From: Allopusillimonas sp008369125
Lineage (GTDB): Bacteria; Pseudomonadota; Gammaproteobacteria; Burkholderiales; Burkholderiaceae_B
Direction of reading: 5' to 3'
DNA length: 64,000 nt
NCBI RefSeq assembly: GCF_008369125.1
Contig: NZ_VOAY01000001.1
Location: 1,240,001 to 1,304,000 of the forward strand
Shown here in pieces: positions 26,648 to 34,677 of the stretch (position 1 is the first letter of the stretch; every line of letters starts with the position of its first letter). The notes below the pieces were generated by a model that was given only the letters and a program-made list of their open reading frames with translations, did not search any database and was not told the origin of the DNA. A program made the translations under genes and the position numbers.

Positions 26648-27433
26648 TTAGCTATCTTGGGCAGCAAGCATAGCTTGCGCCTGATCTGTTGCCGTGGCTA
26701 TGCTCGGCAAGCCGAGCGTAGCGCCGCGAGATACGGCGGCATACACCGCAGCATTACGGCTGTGTACCTTAAGTCGTTGGTATAGCGCTTCAGAATGCGC
26801 TTTTGCAGTGGCAAGCGAAATGTTCAAGCTGCGGCTTACCAGTTTCATGGGGTATCCGCGCGCCAACGCAACCAGCACTTCATACTGCCTCGGTGTCAAA
26901 CCTAGCATTTTGCACTCAGGTTGTGTCTTGCTTTTGGTCACTGCATTATGGTTCTTCGTCAGCTGGATATCAGCTCGCATCCTTGTGGACGAAAGTGGGG
27001 CTCGCGTGGCAGCCTGGCCTGGTCGGGTTGGCTCTCGCACTCTTGTCGCCTGGCTGGGGAAGCAAGTGCCCCCGGCAAGTATCAGCTTGACGGATGCCTT
27101 CAGCACTTCTGGAGGAACATGTTTGGTGACATGGCCTGCTACCAGCGGGTAAGGGCTGCTATTTATGCTGGACAACTCTTCAGCATGTTCTGAGAGCAGC
27201 AAAATGGCCTTGGGTGAGTACTGCTGTGTCACGAGAGCGATCAGCCCCGATAAGTCGTCGTGGGTCGAAATAGATAATAGGGCGAGATCGTACTCGCGTG
27301 GAGCAGACGAACTCTGCCTAGGGAGAGGATGTTCCACGCCGTCTACATTTGGCTGCGCAGATAATTCTGACATTAAGCGCAGAATTCCCAGGCGCAGCAA
27401 TGGGTGCGGTTCAATAACTATGATTGCCGACAT
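26648..27433 (-). CDS. LuxR-family regulator with degenerate receiver domain
   Basis: NarL-like regulator of about 261 residues with the ATG at 27433 (GGGA upstream; the longer frame adds an unlikely 53-residue basic leader). Residues 1-125 look like a response-regulator receiver (SAIIVIEPHPLLRLGILRLM, YDLALLSISTHDD, PKAILLLSEHAEE), but the position of the phospho-acceptor Asp reads SIST, so phosphorylation is unlikely. A linker rich in Arg, Thr and Ser leads to a LuxR helix-turn-helix at about residues 178-237 (LGLTPRQYEVLVALARG, LNISLATAKAHSEALYQRL). Its targets are unknown. Confidence 0.82.
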   Translation of the reverse strand: MSAIIVIEPHPLLRLGILRLMSELSAQPNVDGVEHPLPRQSSSAPREYDLALLSISTHDDLSGLIALVTQQYSPKAILLLSEHAEELSSINSSPYPLVAGHVTKHVPPEVLKASVKLILAGGTCFPSQATRVREPTRPGQAATRAPLSSTRMRADIQLTKNHNAVTKSKTQPECKMLGLTPRQYEVLVALARGYPMKLVSRSLNISLATAKAHSEALYQRLKVHSRNAAVYAAVSRGATLGLPSIATATDQAQAMLAAQDS

Positions 27434-27635
27434 ATTGCTAGTTCCCAGTGGTCGTTCGTCGAAAGACATCCCGTAAGCCGGGCACTTTTGCTTGGGGTCC
27501 AGGCCAGGCGAGGGGTAGAATTCAAACGAACACAGTCGTATAACGTATGATTTATCTTGATATACAAATCGCTTTTTTGTTTTATATAGCAAGCATTAGT
27601 GTCTGATTATAAGAAACATATTGGATTCGAAACTG

Positions 27636-27816
27636 AGCAAGTCTGAGCAAGAATCGGCAGAATCTGCTTCGCCCGGTGGTAGGAGACGTCACGTCTACCA
27701 TGGCCTGTGCTATCACTGCACAGAAGCCGCAGATACCGGTAGCACATGTGCAGGCAGGCATCCGCCCGAACTGCTCCCGCCAAGCTCAAGCCGGCGCTTG
27801 ACTGCTTGTTTTCAGT
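27636..27816 (+). pseudogene. Second UDP-GlcNAc 2-epimerase (WecB family) fragment
   Basis: The plus strand reads VVGDVTSTMACAITAQK then PQIPVAHVQAGIRP, the central UDP-GlcNAc epimerase motifs. After a deletion and frame change it reads PAKLKPALDCLFS, homologous to PAKLKPALDRSF of the pseudogene at 16802-17732. Upstream sequence around 27640 also aligns with the region encoding QAEQTGSI. Because both ruins contain the PAKLKPAL segment, they come from two gene copies. The fragment ends exactly where the IS605-type right end begins. Confidence 0.85.
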
Positions 27817-27960
27817 TGACATCCTCTCCTCCCTTAGGTGAGGGGATTCCTACCGTGTTCAGTCCGCAGGGACTGACTCACCTCGGCGGGTTCCTGCTGC
27901 TGGCGACCTTACTGCATCGCTCACTTCACAGGCGAACCGGGCGTGTCCCGCCCTTAAAAT
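27817..27960 (-). ncRNA. Predicted omega RNA of the second tnpB
   Basis: The 3' end of tnpB plus the right end of the element should give the guide scaffold, ending in AGGAGAGGATGTCA on the minus strand. The natural guide would be the epimerase fragment immediately beyond (minus strand from 27816 downwards). The 5' border is unknown. Confidence 0.5.
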
Positions 27961-29073
27961 ATTGATCGCGCCGACCAGATCAGCATTTTCCTCGAAACCG
28001 CATTCCACACACGCGAACTGCGCTTGTGTTTGCCGGTTATCCTTGGACACATGCCCACAAGCCGGACAGGTGCGGCTGGTGTTCTGTGGCGGTACGGCAA
28101 TGAGATAACCGCCGTTCCATGCCAGCTTGTAGTCCAGTTGGCGGCGAAACTCAAACCAGCCCTGATCCAGAATGGCCTTGTTCAGGCCGGATTTGGCCCG
28201 CACGTTTGTTCCCGGCTTTTCGGTACTGCCTGCCCCCGACTTGGACATGTTCCGTACCTGCAAGTGCTCGATACACACCATCGCGTGGTTTTGGCTGATC
28301 GTGCTCGTGGCTTTATGCAGGTAGTCGCGGCGGGTGTTGCCGATGCGGGAATGGATGCGCTGGACGCGGGCTTTAGCCTTCTTCCAGTTGTTGCTGAACG
28401 TGGTCTTGCGGCTCATGGCCTGCTGCGCTTTACGCAGCGCCGTTTCGTGTCGCTTGAAACTGTTCAGGGGTTCGAGATGGGAGCCATCCGAGAGCGTGGC
28501 GAAGCGGGCAATGCCCATGTCGATACCCACTGCCGTGGTGGACTGCGGCAAAGGCTGCTCAACCTCACGCTCAGTCTGGATCGACACGAACCACTTGCCG
28601 CCCGACAAGCTGACTGTGACATTTTTCACCGTACCAAGCACTTCCCGGCTGTTGCGGTAACGCAGCCAGCCCAACTTGGGCAGGAAGATTCGGGCATTGC
28701 CCTGATCGAGCTTGATCTGCTTGGGGTCGGGGTAGCGCAAGCTGTCGGACTGGCCTTTTTTCTTGAAGCGCGGGAAGTCTGCTCGCTTGGCGAAGAAGTT
28801 GGCATAGGCGCGCTCAAGGTCTTTGAGCGTCTGCTGTAGCGGATGCACTGGCGCATCCTTGAGCCACGGCGTTTCAGACCCATTGCGCCACGCAGTGAGT
28901 TCCTTGCACAACCCGGCATAGCCCAACTTCTTCTCGCCCTGCTCGTAACGCGCCCTTTGCAACGCCAGCGCCTTGTTGAATACGAACCGGCAGGAGCCAG
29001 CGAAGCGGCGCATCTGGCGCTGCTGCTGGCCGTCGGGCCGAAGTTCGTATTTAAAGGCTTGGAGGCGTTGCAT
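27859..29073 (-). CDS. tnpB: TnpB, RNA-guided RuvC endonuclease (IS1341/IS605 type)
   Basis: TnpB of 404 residues with all catalytic parts: Asp in AVGIDMGIARFATL, Glu in MVCIEHLQVRNM, zinc-finger cysteines in CPACGHVSKDNR and CVECGFEEN, and the final Asp in FEENADLVGAINIL. The N-terminus (FKYELRPDGQQQRQMRRFAG) is typical. It differs greatly from the TnpB at 18480, so the two elements are independent arrivals. Its tnpA partner is inactivated, yet tnpB is open and complete, suggesting recent decay, trans-mobilisation or retention of the nuclease. Confidence 0.93.
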   Translation of the reverse strand: MQRLQAFKYELRPDGQQQRQMRRFAGSCRFVFNKALALQRARYEQGEKKLGYAGLCKELTAWRNGSETPWLKDAPVHPLQQTLKDLERAYANFFAKRADFPRFKKKGQSDSLRYPDPKQIKLDQGNARIFLPKLGWLRYRNSREVLGTVKNVTVSLSGGKWFVSIQTEREVEQPLPQSTTAVGIDMGIARFATLSDGSHLEPLNSFKRHETALRKAQQAMSRKTTFSNNWKKAKARVQRIHSRIGNTRRDYLHKATSTISQNHAMVCIEHLQVRNMSKSGAGSTEKPGTNVRAKSGLNKAILDQGWFEFRRQLDYKLAWNGGYLIAVPPQNTSRTCPACGHVSKDNRQTQAQFACVECGFEENADLVGAINILRAGHARFACEVSDAVRSPAAGTRRGESVPAD

Positions 29074-29080
29074 GGCTGGA

Positions 29081-29086
29081 ACTATA
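29081..29086 (-). promoter_or_regulatory. -10 element of the second tnpB, predicted leaderless start
   Basis: TATAGT on the minus strand ends 7 bases before the tnpB ATG at 29073, the same geometry as at 18465-18480. Transcription would start at about the start codon. Confidence 0.5.
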
Positions 29087-29096
29087 TTCTTGGCCT

Positions 29097-29336
29097 ATGA
29101 GTAACGAAAATGATATTCGACACGGTAGACACTGTGTATTTATGATCCACGTCCACTTGGTCTTTTTGACCAAGGGTGTGTCCAGCCGGATGATTCGTAA
29201 GAAGAGCTACCCGAGCATCCGCAAGAAACTGTGGGGGGGTGCCCTGTGGTCACCGTCCTACTTTGCGGGTAGCTGTGGTGGTGCCCCCATCGATACCATC
29301 CGCCAGTACATCGAACAGCAGCAGACGCCACACTGA
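29097..29336 (+). pseudogene. TnpA with in-frame deletion of the HUH core
   Basis: Seventy-nine codons remain of a roughly 140-residue Y1 transposase. The N-terminus (RHCVFMIHVHLVFLTK) joins in frame to the C-terminal part (GVSSRMIRKK, LWSPSYFAGSCGGAPIDTI, RQYIEQQQTPH). The catalytic tyrosine is kept, but the HUH metal-binding segment, about 65 residues, is gone. The product cannot cleave DNA. The deletion point lies at a lysine codon on both sides, compatible with short-homology recombination. Confidence 0.85.
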
Positions 29337-29380
29337 CCGCCCAAAGGACGTCTGCGGCGTCCGCGCTATCCTTCCCCGGC

Positions 29381-29914
29381 CTAAAGGCCGAGGCTTGCCG
29401 CGCACCGGGTCAAATCTAGGCGAAAGGACCGGAAGGCAGCGGCGACTTCGTGCTGATGTTTGAGGCATAACCCGCCAAGAAAGGCATCTGGTTCTTGCAG
29501 AACGATTCCTAGTTTGGCCAGTACAGTCTTCTTGAAATCCTTGATATTGCGGGACACCAGTGCGACTGCTGATGCCTCAGGATAAGCCTTGGCGGCGATC
29601 AAATAGTGCGCGCAAGCCGCAACGTGCGTGTCTTTCACTGATCGAACCGCAGGCGCCACAGCCTCGAACTGCGCATGTACGTCTTTCACTGACACCAGTG
29701 CATTTGGTAAAGCATCGCACATGCGCGACTCGTGCGCCTTAGCATCTTTCAGAGTTTTTTTTCGCCCTGTGCCCACCAACGCTCGGGTGACCTCATCCAG
29801 AATCAACGGCGACCAATGGAGCTTAATCAGCCCGTGCTAGTCGAGGTAGATCAGAAGTCCTCGTGTTATGGCCGGAAACAAAGTATCGGCATCAGCAACG
29901 ACAGGGATGTTCAC
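29381..29914 (-). pseudogene. PIN-domain toxin with nonsense codon and IS-truncated 3' end
   Basis: From a GTG at 29914 that overlaps the antitoxin stop (GTGA), the frame reads VNIPVVADADTLFPAITRGL then a TAG at codon 26 (29837-29839). It continues HGLIKLHWSPLILDEVTRAL to VKDTHVAACAHYLIAAKAY and ALVSRNIKDFKKT. These are the acidic PIN nuclease motifs of a VapC-like toxin. The C-terminus after EPDAFLGGL is replaced by the left end of the IS605-type element. A short restart product from the internal TTG would lack the first catalytic Asp. Confidence 0.8.
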
Positions 29915-30426
29915 AACGAGAATATTTCCTTGTCCAGATCCTCGGACAGACGCTTAAGAGAATGAGCCTGCCGATCCCGTTCGGTTACTTGCCAGCGGGT
30001 TACGGCGCTGCTAAGCACTCGCCGCTGATTGCCGACCTTCTGGTGCAGTTCTATCTCGCCGGAATCGATCAGTTTGGCAATAAAGGGCCGACTCACCCCT
30101 ACCATCCGCGCGGCTTCTTCAGTGGTAAGGACGGGATCGGCTTCCGACACTGGAGCAAGCCGCTGGCCTGCCGCATCGTCCGCAGCAGTCATCAATTGCA
30201 CGTCAGCGTGGCCCAGCACCTCAGCCAGATCGTGGGTGATGGCCTCGCGAGCTTTCTTGCTAAGTTTGACGTGACGCTGGATGATGGACACGAACGGCTC
30301 CACATCGAACGACAGCTTGACCGCCAGCGTGCTACGCACAAACGCATCCCGCACACTTAATGCCCGACCGTGGGCCGGGGTAGCTTGCTTTTTACGAGAC
30401 GAAGAGGAAATCGGTTTGGAAGTCAT
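29911..30426 (-). CDS. Excisionase-type HTH antitoxin of the PIN locus
   Basis: A 171-residue protein (ATG at 30426; a longer frame adds 13 residues). A Ser/Lys-rich N-terminus leads to a helical middle (FVSIIQRHVKLSKKAREAIT) and a MerR/excisionase helix-turn-helix at about residues 98-145 (LTTEEAARMVGVSRPFIAKL, NQRRVLSSAVTRW). It precedes and overlaps the PIN gene, the usual order for this toxin-antitoxin type. It probably binds the CGAAAC direct repeats just upstream. The gene is intact although the toxin is dead. Confidence 0.82.
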   Translation of the reverse strand: MTSKPISSSSRKKQATPAHGRALSVRDAFVRSTLAVKLSFDVEPFVSIIQRHVKLSKKAREAITHDLAEVLGHADVQLMTAADDAAGQRLAPVSEADPVLTTEEAARMVGVSRPFIAKLIDSGEIELHQKVGNQRRVLSSAVTRWQVTERDRQAHSLKRLSEDLDKEIFSL

Positions 30427-30448
30427 GCTTACAATGATAGCACCAACT

Positions 30449-30483
30449 CGAAACGAACGAAACACTCGAAACAGACTCGAAAC
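30449..30483. repeat. Four CGAAAC direct repeats upstream of the antitoxin gene
   Basis: CGAAAC begins at 30449, 30458, 30467 and 30478, close to one helical turn apart, with a further CGAACG overlapping. They lie 23-57 bases upstream of the antitoxin ATG and resemble an operator for an excisionase-type autorepressor. Confidence 0.7.
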
Positions 30484-30525
30484 ACGTTCAAAGGCCAGAC
30501 CACACTGACAGTATGCCGCTGACGT

Positions 30526-31383
30526 TCACCCCAACCCCAACCACCCCAACGCCTGCTGATGATCCAGCATCAAAAGCCCGCTATTCTCATTCCGCAGGTA
30601 AGCGCCCCTGTCCACGTATAGATGCGACGCGTGCAGCGTCATCTGCGGCAACGGAGTATGCCCCACATAGGTCAGTGAAAGCCCCGGGTTATAGGCGTTT
30701 TGACTGATCAGCAGCGGGCCTTGCGGTGTTTCTATGGTTTTTGATGTGGCGGTATCCACTTCTTTGATCAGGCGGCGGCCCCACATAATGGGCTCCGTCA
30801 TGGTGGCCAGTAGGGTGTCATCCAGCATATTGTCGGTGGCGACACGCCGCACTTCTTGCCTGTTGTTGCCTGACCCCGTAAGGCGCTGCCAGAAGCTGGG
30901 CTTTTCTTCTTTAGGCCCGGTGGTTAATAGCTCTGCATGGGCAATGTGAAACTGCTGGCCGCCCTCGCCTACGGTAATTACGTACGGCAAGGCGGCGACC
31001 TTGGGCAGGATCACGTCTTTCATCTCGACCAGTTCGTCGCGGCTGAGTGCATCAACCCATTGCCCGCCATTACGCATAAGCAAGGCTCCGGCTCCGGGGC
31101 TAGGCTTGATGGGCGAGCCGGGCGCTGGCAGGTAGCCCAGCAGCATGTCTTCGTGGTTGCCGCGTACGGCATGAAACCATGGTTGATTCAGCAGTCGCAA
31201 ACAGGCCACAGAGCTTGGCCCTCTGTCAGCCAGGTCGCCCACGGACAGCATGCGGTCGACACTGGGGTCAAACTGCTGGCGGGCCATTTCTGCTTCGAGC
31301 AGGTCCAGGCAACCGTGCAGGTCGCCAATAATAAAATCTCGTCCCCGCGTATTGGCGGGGATTTTTTTGTGTAGCGTGCTCAT
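30526..31383 (-). CDS. Calcineurin-like metallophosphatase (PrpA/ApaH-like)
   Basis: Bimetal phosphoesterase, 285 residues. The phosphatase signature is complete: GDLHGCLDLLEAEM, SVGDLADRGPSSVACLRLL, AVRGNHEDMLLGYL, a later His in FHIAHAELL, and YVGHTPLP near the C-terminus. This layout fits bacterial PPP-family serine/threonine phosphatases or diadenosine tetraphosphatases; the distinction cannot be made here. The ATG at 31383 is natural. It stands alone between the PIN locus and the DUF1501 gene. Confidence 0.88.
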   Translation of the reverse strand: MSTLHKKIPANTRGRDFIIGDLHGCLDLLEAEMARQQFDPSVDRMLSVGDLADRGPSSVACLRLLNQPWFHAVRGNHEDMLLGYLPAPGSPIKPSPGAGALLMRNGGQWVDALSRDELVEMKDVILPKVAALPYVITVGEGGQQFHIAHAELLTTGPKEEKPSFWQRLTGSGNNRQEVRRVATDNMLDDTLLATMTEPIMWGRRLIKEVDTATSKTIETPQGPLLISQNAYNPGLSLTYVGHTPLPQMTLHASHLYVDRGAYLRNENSGLLMLDHQQALGWLGLG

Positions 31384-31725
31384 TGCGACTCTTGGGTACT
31401 CGTCCAGTGTTCAGCGGTAGATTTACTTGCTTATCGTGTGGCGAACCCATGATAACGCACGGGCGGTTTGCGGCGCAGGATGTGTGTGGTCGGACGCGCG
31501 GGTTATTGCGCTGAGTGGGTGTGGCTGGGTTTTGGCGGGCTGCGTAAACTCAGGCTGCTCGGAAAGTGTGTGGGCGGTGTACACCGGGGCTATCGCAGGT
31601 ATATTGCGGCCACGTTGAGGCTGGGTTGGCCGCGAACAGTTCAGTGCATGTAACGATTCAACGCGTTCGAACGGCCAGGCCCGCTGGCCTTGCGCGCCAA
31701 TACTGGTTAGCAACCGCGTACTCGC
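31384..31725. other. Intergenic region, nothing recognised
   Basis: This 342-base GC-rich gap lies between two minus-strand genes. No terminator, repeat or coding remnant was recognised on either strand. Confidence 0.4.
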
Positions 31726-32955
31726 TCAAATCAAACCTAAATCTTTGGGCTTGGCCCCTGCAAATATTTTCTGCAGCTGCTTGTCATCAAGGCCATACAG
31801 GCGTTTGAACAGCCCACCGAATACATCGCGGTAGTTGTTCAGCACCGGGTAATCGCGGTCTTGGTTAAGCGTAGTAGGCGTCAGCTTGATCTGCTCGCCG
31901 GCGATTCTGCCGCCATTGACGGCACCGCCCATTACCCAATAGGTGGTGCCATGGCCGTGATCGGTGCCTTTGTTGCCGTTTTCTCTAAACGTACGGCCAA
32001 ATTCGCTAATGACCACCACCACGGTGTTCTTCCAGGCAGAGCCCATGCCTTCTGAGAAGCTAACCAGGCCTTTGGCCAGCACATCAAGCCGTCTGGCCAA
32101 TGTGCCCTTGGCACCGCCCTGGCCCACGTGCGTGTCCCACCCGCCTACGTCAACAAACCCGATGTTGTATTGCTCGCGCATCAGCGTGGCAATACGGCGC
32201 GCCTCGCCCTGAAAGCCTGACACCGACAAGGCGTCGCCCCCGGCTTGGTCCATCTCGTTTTTAATGGCTTCGGCGGACGCGTTGCGGGCGGTAAAGCCTT
32301 CACTGACCAGGCGGTTCATGTCAGAGCTCTGATACAGTTGCTGGATCAGAGCCTGCTGGCGAGCATTGATGGGTGACTTTAGTGTTCTACCGACTAGTGC
32401 GATGTTTGGCACATCGAAACCGCCGGTAAGCAGTATGGGCAGCTCACGCGTAAACGAGGCCGGGTGCGCCTTGTTGGCCGTTAGCACCTGGGCTAACCTG
32501 TTCAAAAACCCCGATCGCAAATCGCGGTCGCCTTTCAGAGCCTGGCCCAGTTCTATGGTGTTTTGTGTTTCAAAATGGCTGCGGCTTAGGTCTGCCGTGC
32601 CAGCAAAGTTTACAAAGGCCAGCTGTTTCTTTTTATACATGGGCAGCAAACTGTCTTGCATGAGCGGGTGCAAGCCCCAGTCTGCGTTAAGCGGCAATGC
32701 CGAGCCCTCGCCCTGCCCCGGGCGGGCAATGGCGATGGTGGGCCGAGACTCATAATAAAAATCACTGCTTGTCGGCACCAGTAGGTTGGCACAGTCATAG
32801 GCACCACGCATAAACACCACAAAAAGACGGGTGTCGGTTTGCGGGGCGGCATACAGTTGGCCACTGGTCATGGCCAGCAGGCCCCCTGCGCTACCCAGGC
32901 CCAGTCGCAGCAAAGGGGCGCTACCCAACAGTTTCAATACGTCGCGTCGTTTCAT
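31726..32955 (-). CDS. DUF1501 protein with Tat-like signal
   Basis: DUF1501 (sulfatase/alkaline-phosphatase-like fold) exported protein, 409 residues. The N-terminus KRRDVLKLLGSAPLLRLGLG is a twin-arginine-type signal followed by a hydrophobic stretch ending QLYAAP. Family motifs are LFVVFMRGAYDCANLLVPTS, LNADWGLHPLMQDSLLPMYK, VDVGGWDTHVGQGG, VVVISEFGRTFRENGNKGTD and HGHGTTYWVMGGAV. It is 16 bases downstream of the DUF1800 gene. The two families nearly always pair and are thought to act together at the cell surface; the reaction is unknown. Confidence 0.92.
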   Translation of the reverse strand: MKRRDVLKLLGSAPLLRLGLGSAGGLLAMTSGQLYAAPQTDTRLFVVFMRGAYDCANLLVPTSSDFYYESRPTIAIARPGQGEGSALPLNADWGLHPLMQDSLLPMYKKKQLAFVNFAGTADLSRSHFETQNTIELGQALKGDRDLRSGFLNRLAQVLTANKAHPASFTRELPILLTGGFDVPNIALVGRTLKSPINARQQALIQQLYQSSDMNRLVSEGFTARNASAEAIKNEMDQAGGDALSVSGFQGEARRIATLMREQYNIGFVDVGGWDTHVGQGGAKGTLARRLDVLAKGLVSFSEGMGSAWKNTVVVVISEFGRTFRENGNKGTDHGHGTTYWVMGGAVNGGRIAGEQIKLTPTTLNQDRDYPVLNNYRDVFGGLFKRLYGLDDKQLQKIFAGAKPKDLGLI

Positions 32956-32971
32956 GATTTAACTCGTGTAC

Positions 32972-34579
32972 TTAATGGTTCATGAAATCAGGTGAAGACA
33001 GCAGCAAGGTATTCCATTCTTGCGTTGTTTTCGCCTGCTCCAGCGTTTTGCGGGTTTCTGCAGAGATGCCATTGTGCAAAATACCGTCATAGGCTTTACG
33101 AGCAGCTTCAGGCACGGCGCGCTTGGGCGGCTTTTCGCCTTTGACGTAAGGCACATAAAGCTGAGGGGCTGGCCCGCCGATGAAACGGGCAAATTCAAAC
33201 CGGGTCAGCATCTGCCCTGAGTTTTGCCATGCATCACGCTCTATGGCGAACCCGTCAGGTGTAAGGCGGCCGTATAGCGGCTCGCCCATGCGCGACAGCC
33301 AGCTTTGCAACAGGCGCACATCAACAATCTTGTCTGCACCGCTGTGCATCAGGCGCGTTGAGGCCAGCACATACTCCATAGGGTCTTTAAAGCTGTTTTT
33401 TGAAAGCGAAGCGCGAAATTCCTGGCTTTGAAACATCACGTTCAAGGTTTTAGCGATGTCGCCATCACTTTTTAAAAACGTTTTGCTCATATCAGACACC
33501 AGGGCGTCGGAGGGGTTATCGCTGACAAAATACACGGCCAGTTCACGACTAATGTGTTTGGCGGTAGAGGGATGGCTGGCCAGCAGCTCGACGACCTCGT
33601 CTATTTCAGCCAGCCCGCGGCCCTGTATTACATGACCCAGAATACGCTTATCTTTGTAATCATGCCGTGCAGGGTTAAATTCAAAAATACCGTTACGCAC
33701 GTAGTCGTTGCTGTAGCGTTTGGACGGTTTGGGCATTTTTCCGGTCAGGTTAATACCCAGCCCGGTTAACGCACGGCTAAGTTCGGTCACATCTTTTTGC
33801 GTATAGCCGCCCCCTACTCCCAGGGTGTGCAGCTCAAGCAGCTCTCTGCCGTAGTTTTCGTTGATTTTGCCGGCCCGGTTCTGGTTGTTGTCCAGGTAGA
33901 TAAGCATGGCGGGGTGATGCATGGTGGCGGAAAGCAGGTCTTTGAATTTGCCAAGTGCGTAGGGGCGGATGGCGCGTTCTTCGAAGTCGGCCAATAACGG
34001 GCGTAAATACGGGCTTTTATTCAGGTAAATATTGAAGTGGTTCATCCAGAACCACGTCATTTTCTCTTGCAATTGGTCGGGTGAATATAAAGCGCGCAAT
34101 AAATACCGCTGTTGGGTTTCTCTGCCCAGGGTGTTTTGTCGCTGCTGCAGAGCTTTGCGGGCGTCTTCACGGGCAGGGTCATCCGCCGACAAGCTTTTCA
34201 GCGTCTTACGTAGTTGGTATAGCTCCATGGTCAGCGCCGTCGTATCACCCGATATAGCCATATCGTCAATAACGGCTTGCACGGGTTTGGGTAGCGGTTT
34301 GCCTTGCGGGGCTAGCTGTCGCTGGATGAAGGCCTTTTCGTCTTGTTTGGAATAGCTGACAGCGAGTGCGGGCGTTATGCCCCACGACAGGCGGTTGATC
34401 AGGGCTATTTGGTCTAGCGCCAGTTGCTGTGTGTTGGGCTTGTCAGCCTGGGCATCGTTGGGTTTGACCTGAGTATGATTGGGCTGATGGCTAGTACTCG
34501 TTTGCTGTGCTAACGCTTGCGGGCTAGCACTGGCCCAAACCACACAACCACACACCGCCGCCACCAGAATTCGCAACAT
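32972..34579 (-). CDS. DUF1800 exported protein
   Basis: DUF1800 protein of 535 residues. The ATG at 34579 gives a clean signal peptide (MLRILVAAVCGCVVW then ASASPQALAQ); the GTG four codons upstream is less likely. Family signatures include LINRLSWGITPALAVSY, MTWFWMNHFNIYLNKSPYL, HHPAMLIYLDNNQNRAGKIN, NYGRELLELHTLGVGGGYTQ and DVTELSRALTGLG. It is the first gene of the DUF1800-DUF1501 operon. A low-complexity Gln/Asn/Pro stretch follows the signal peptide. Confidence 0.92.
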   Translation of the reverse strand: MLRILVAAVCGCVVWASASPQALAQQTSTSHQPNHTQVKPNDAQADKPNTQQLALDQIALINRLSWGITPALAVSYSKQDEKAFIQRQLAPQGKPLPKPVQAVIDDMAISGDTTALTMELYQLRKTLKSLSADDPAREDARKALQQRQNTLGRETQQRYLLRALYSPDQLQEKMTWFWMNHFNIYLNKSPYLRPLLADFEERAIRPYALGKFKDLLSATMHHPAMLIYLDNNQNRAGKINENYGRELLELHTLGVGGGYTQKDVTELSRALTGLGINLTGKMPKPSKRYSNDYVRNGIFEFNPARHDYKDKRILGHVIQGRGLAEIDEVVELLASHPSTAKHISRELAVYFVSDNPSDALVSDMSKTFLKSDGDIAKTLNVMFQSQEFRASLSKNSFKDPMEYVLASTRLMHSGADKIVDVRLLQSWLSRMGEPLYGRLTPDGFAIERDAWQNSGQMLTRFEFARFIGGPAPQLYVPYVKGEKPPKRAVPEAARKAYDGILHNGISAETRKTLEQAKTTQEWNTLLLSSPDFMNH

Positions 34580-34677
34580 GTTCGTTTCCACTCAGTTTCT
34601 GTCACGACGCTAGTAAATCACAAGGCGACAGTGCGTGCATGGCAAAACGTTACGAAAGAAACGACTAGCGTTGTGGC

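Larger units (their letters stand above)
27817..29411 (-). mobile_element. Decayed IS605-type element with intact tnpB
   Basis: The element is oriented on the minus strand, with tnpB minus, a deleted tnpA plus, and hairpin ends. The right end at 27817-27850 reads (minus) GGAATCCCCTCACC, then TAAGGGAGGAGAGGATGTCA, the classic right-end form of the family. The left hairpin is CGGCCT/AGGCCG at 29377-29390. The probable left border near 29411 follows TTTGAC inside a PIN-domain gene. It cannot move itself because TnpA lacks its HUH motif. Confidence 0.8.

Noticed and set aside
28024..28839. 271-codon plus-strand frame inside tnpB
   Set aside because: It is antisense to an intact TnpB with all catalytic motifs; no independent similarity.
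29097..29336. A functional small TnpA
   Set aside because: The HUH metal-binding segment is missing; only the ends of the family match.
17930..29411. Classical composite transposon formed by the two IS605-type elements
   Set aside because: The two TnpB proteins and end hairpins are clearly different, and one TnpA is inactive, so the pair could not move the interval as one unit.
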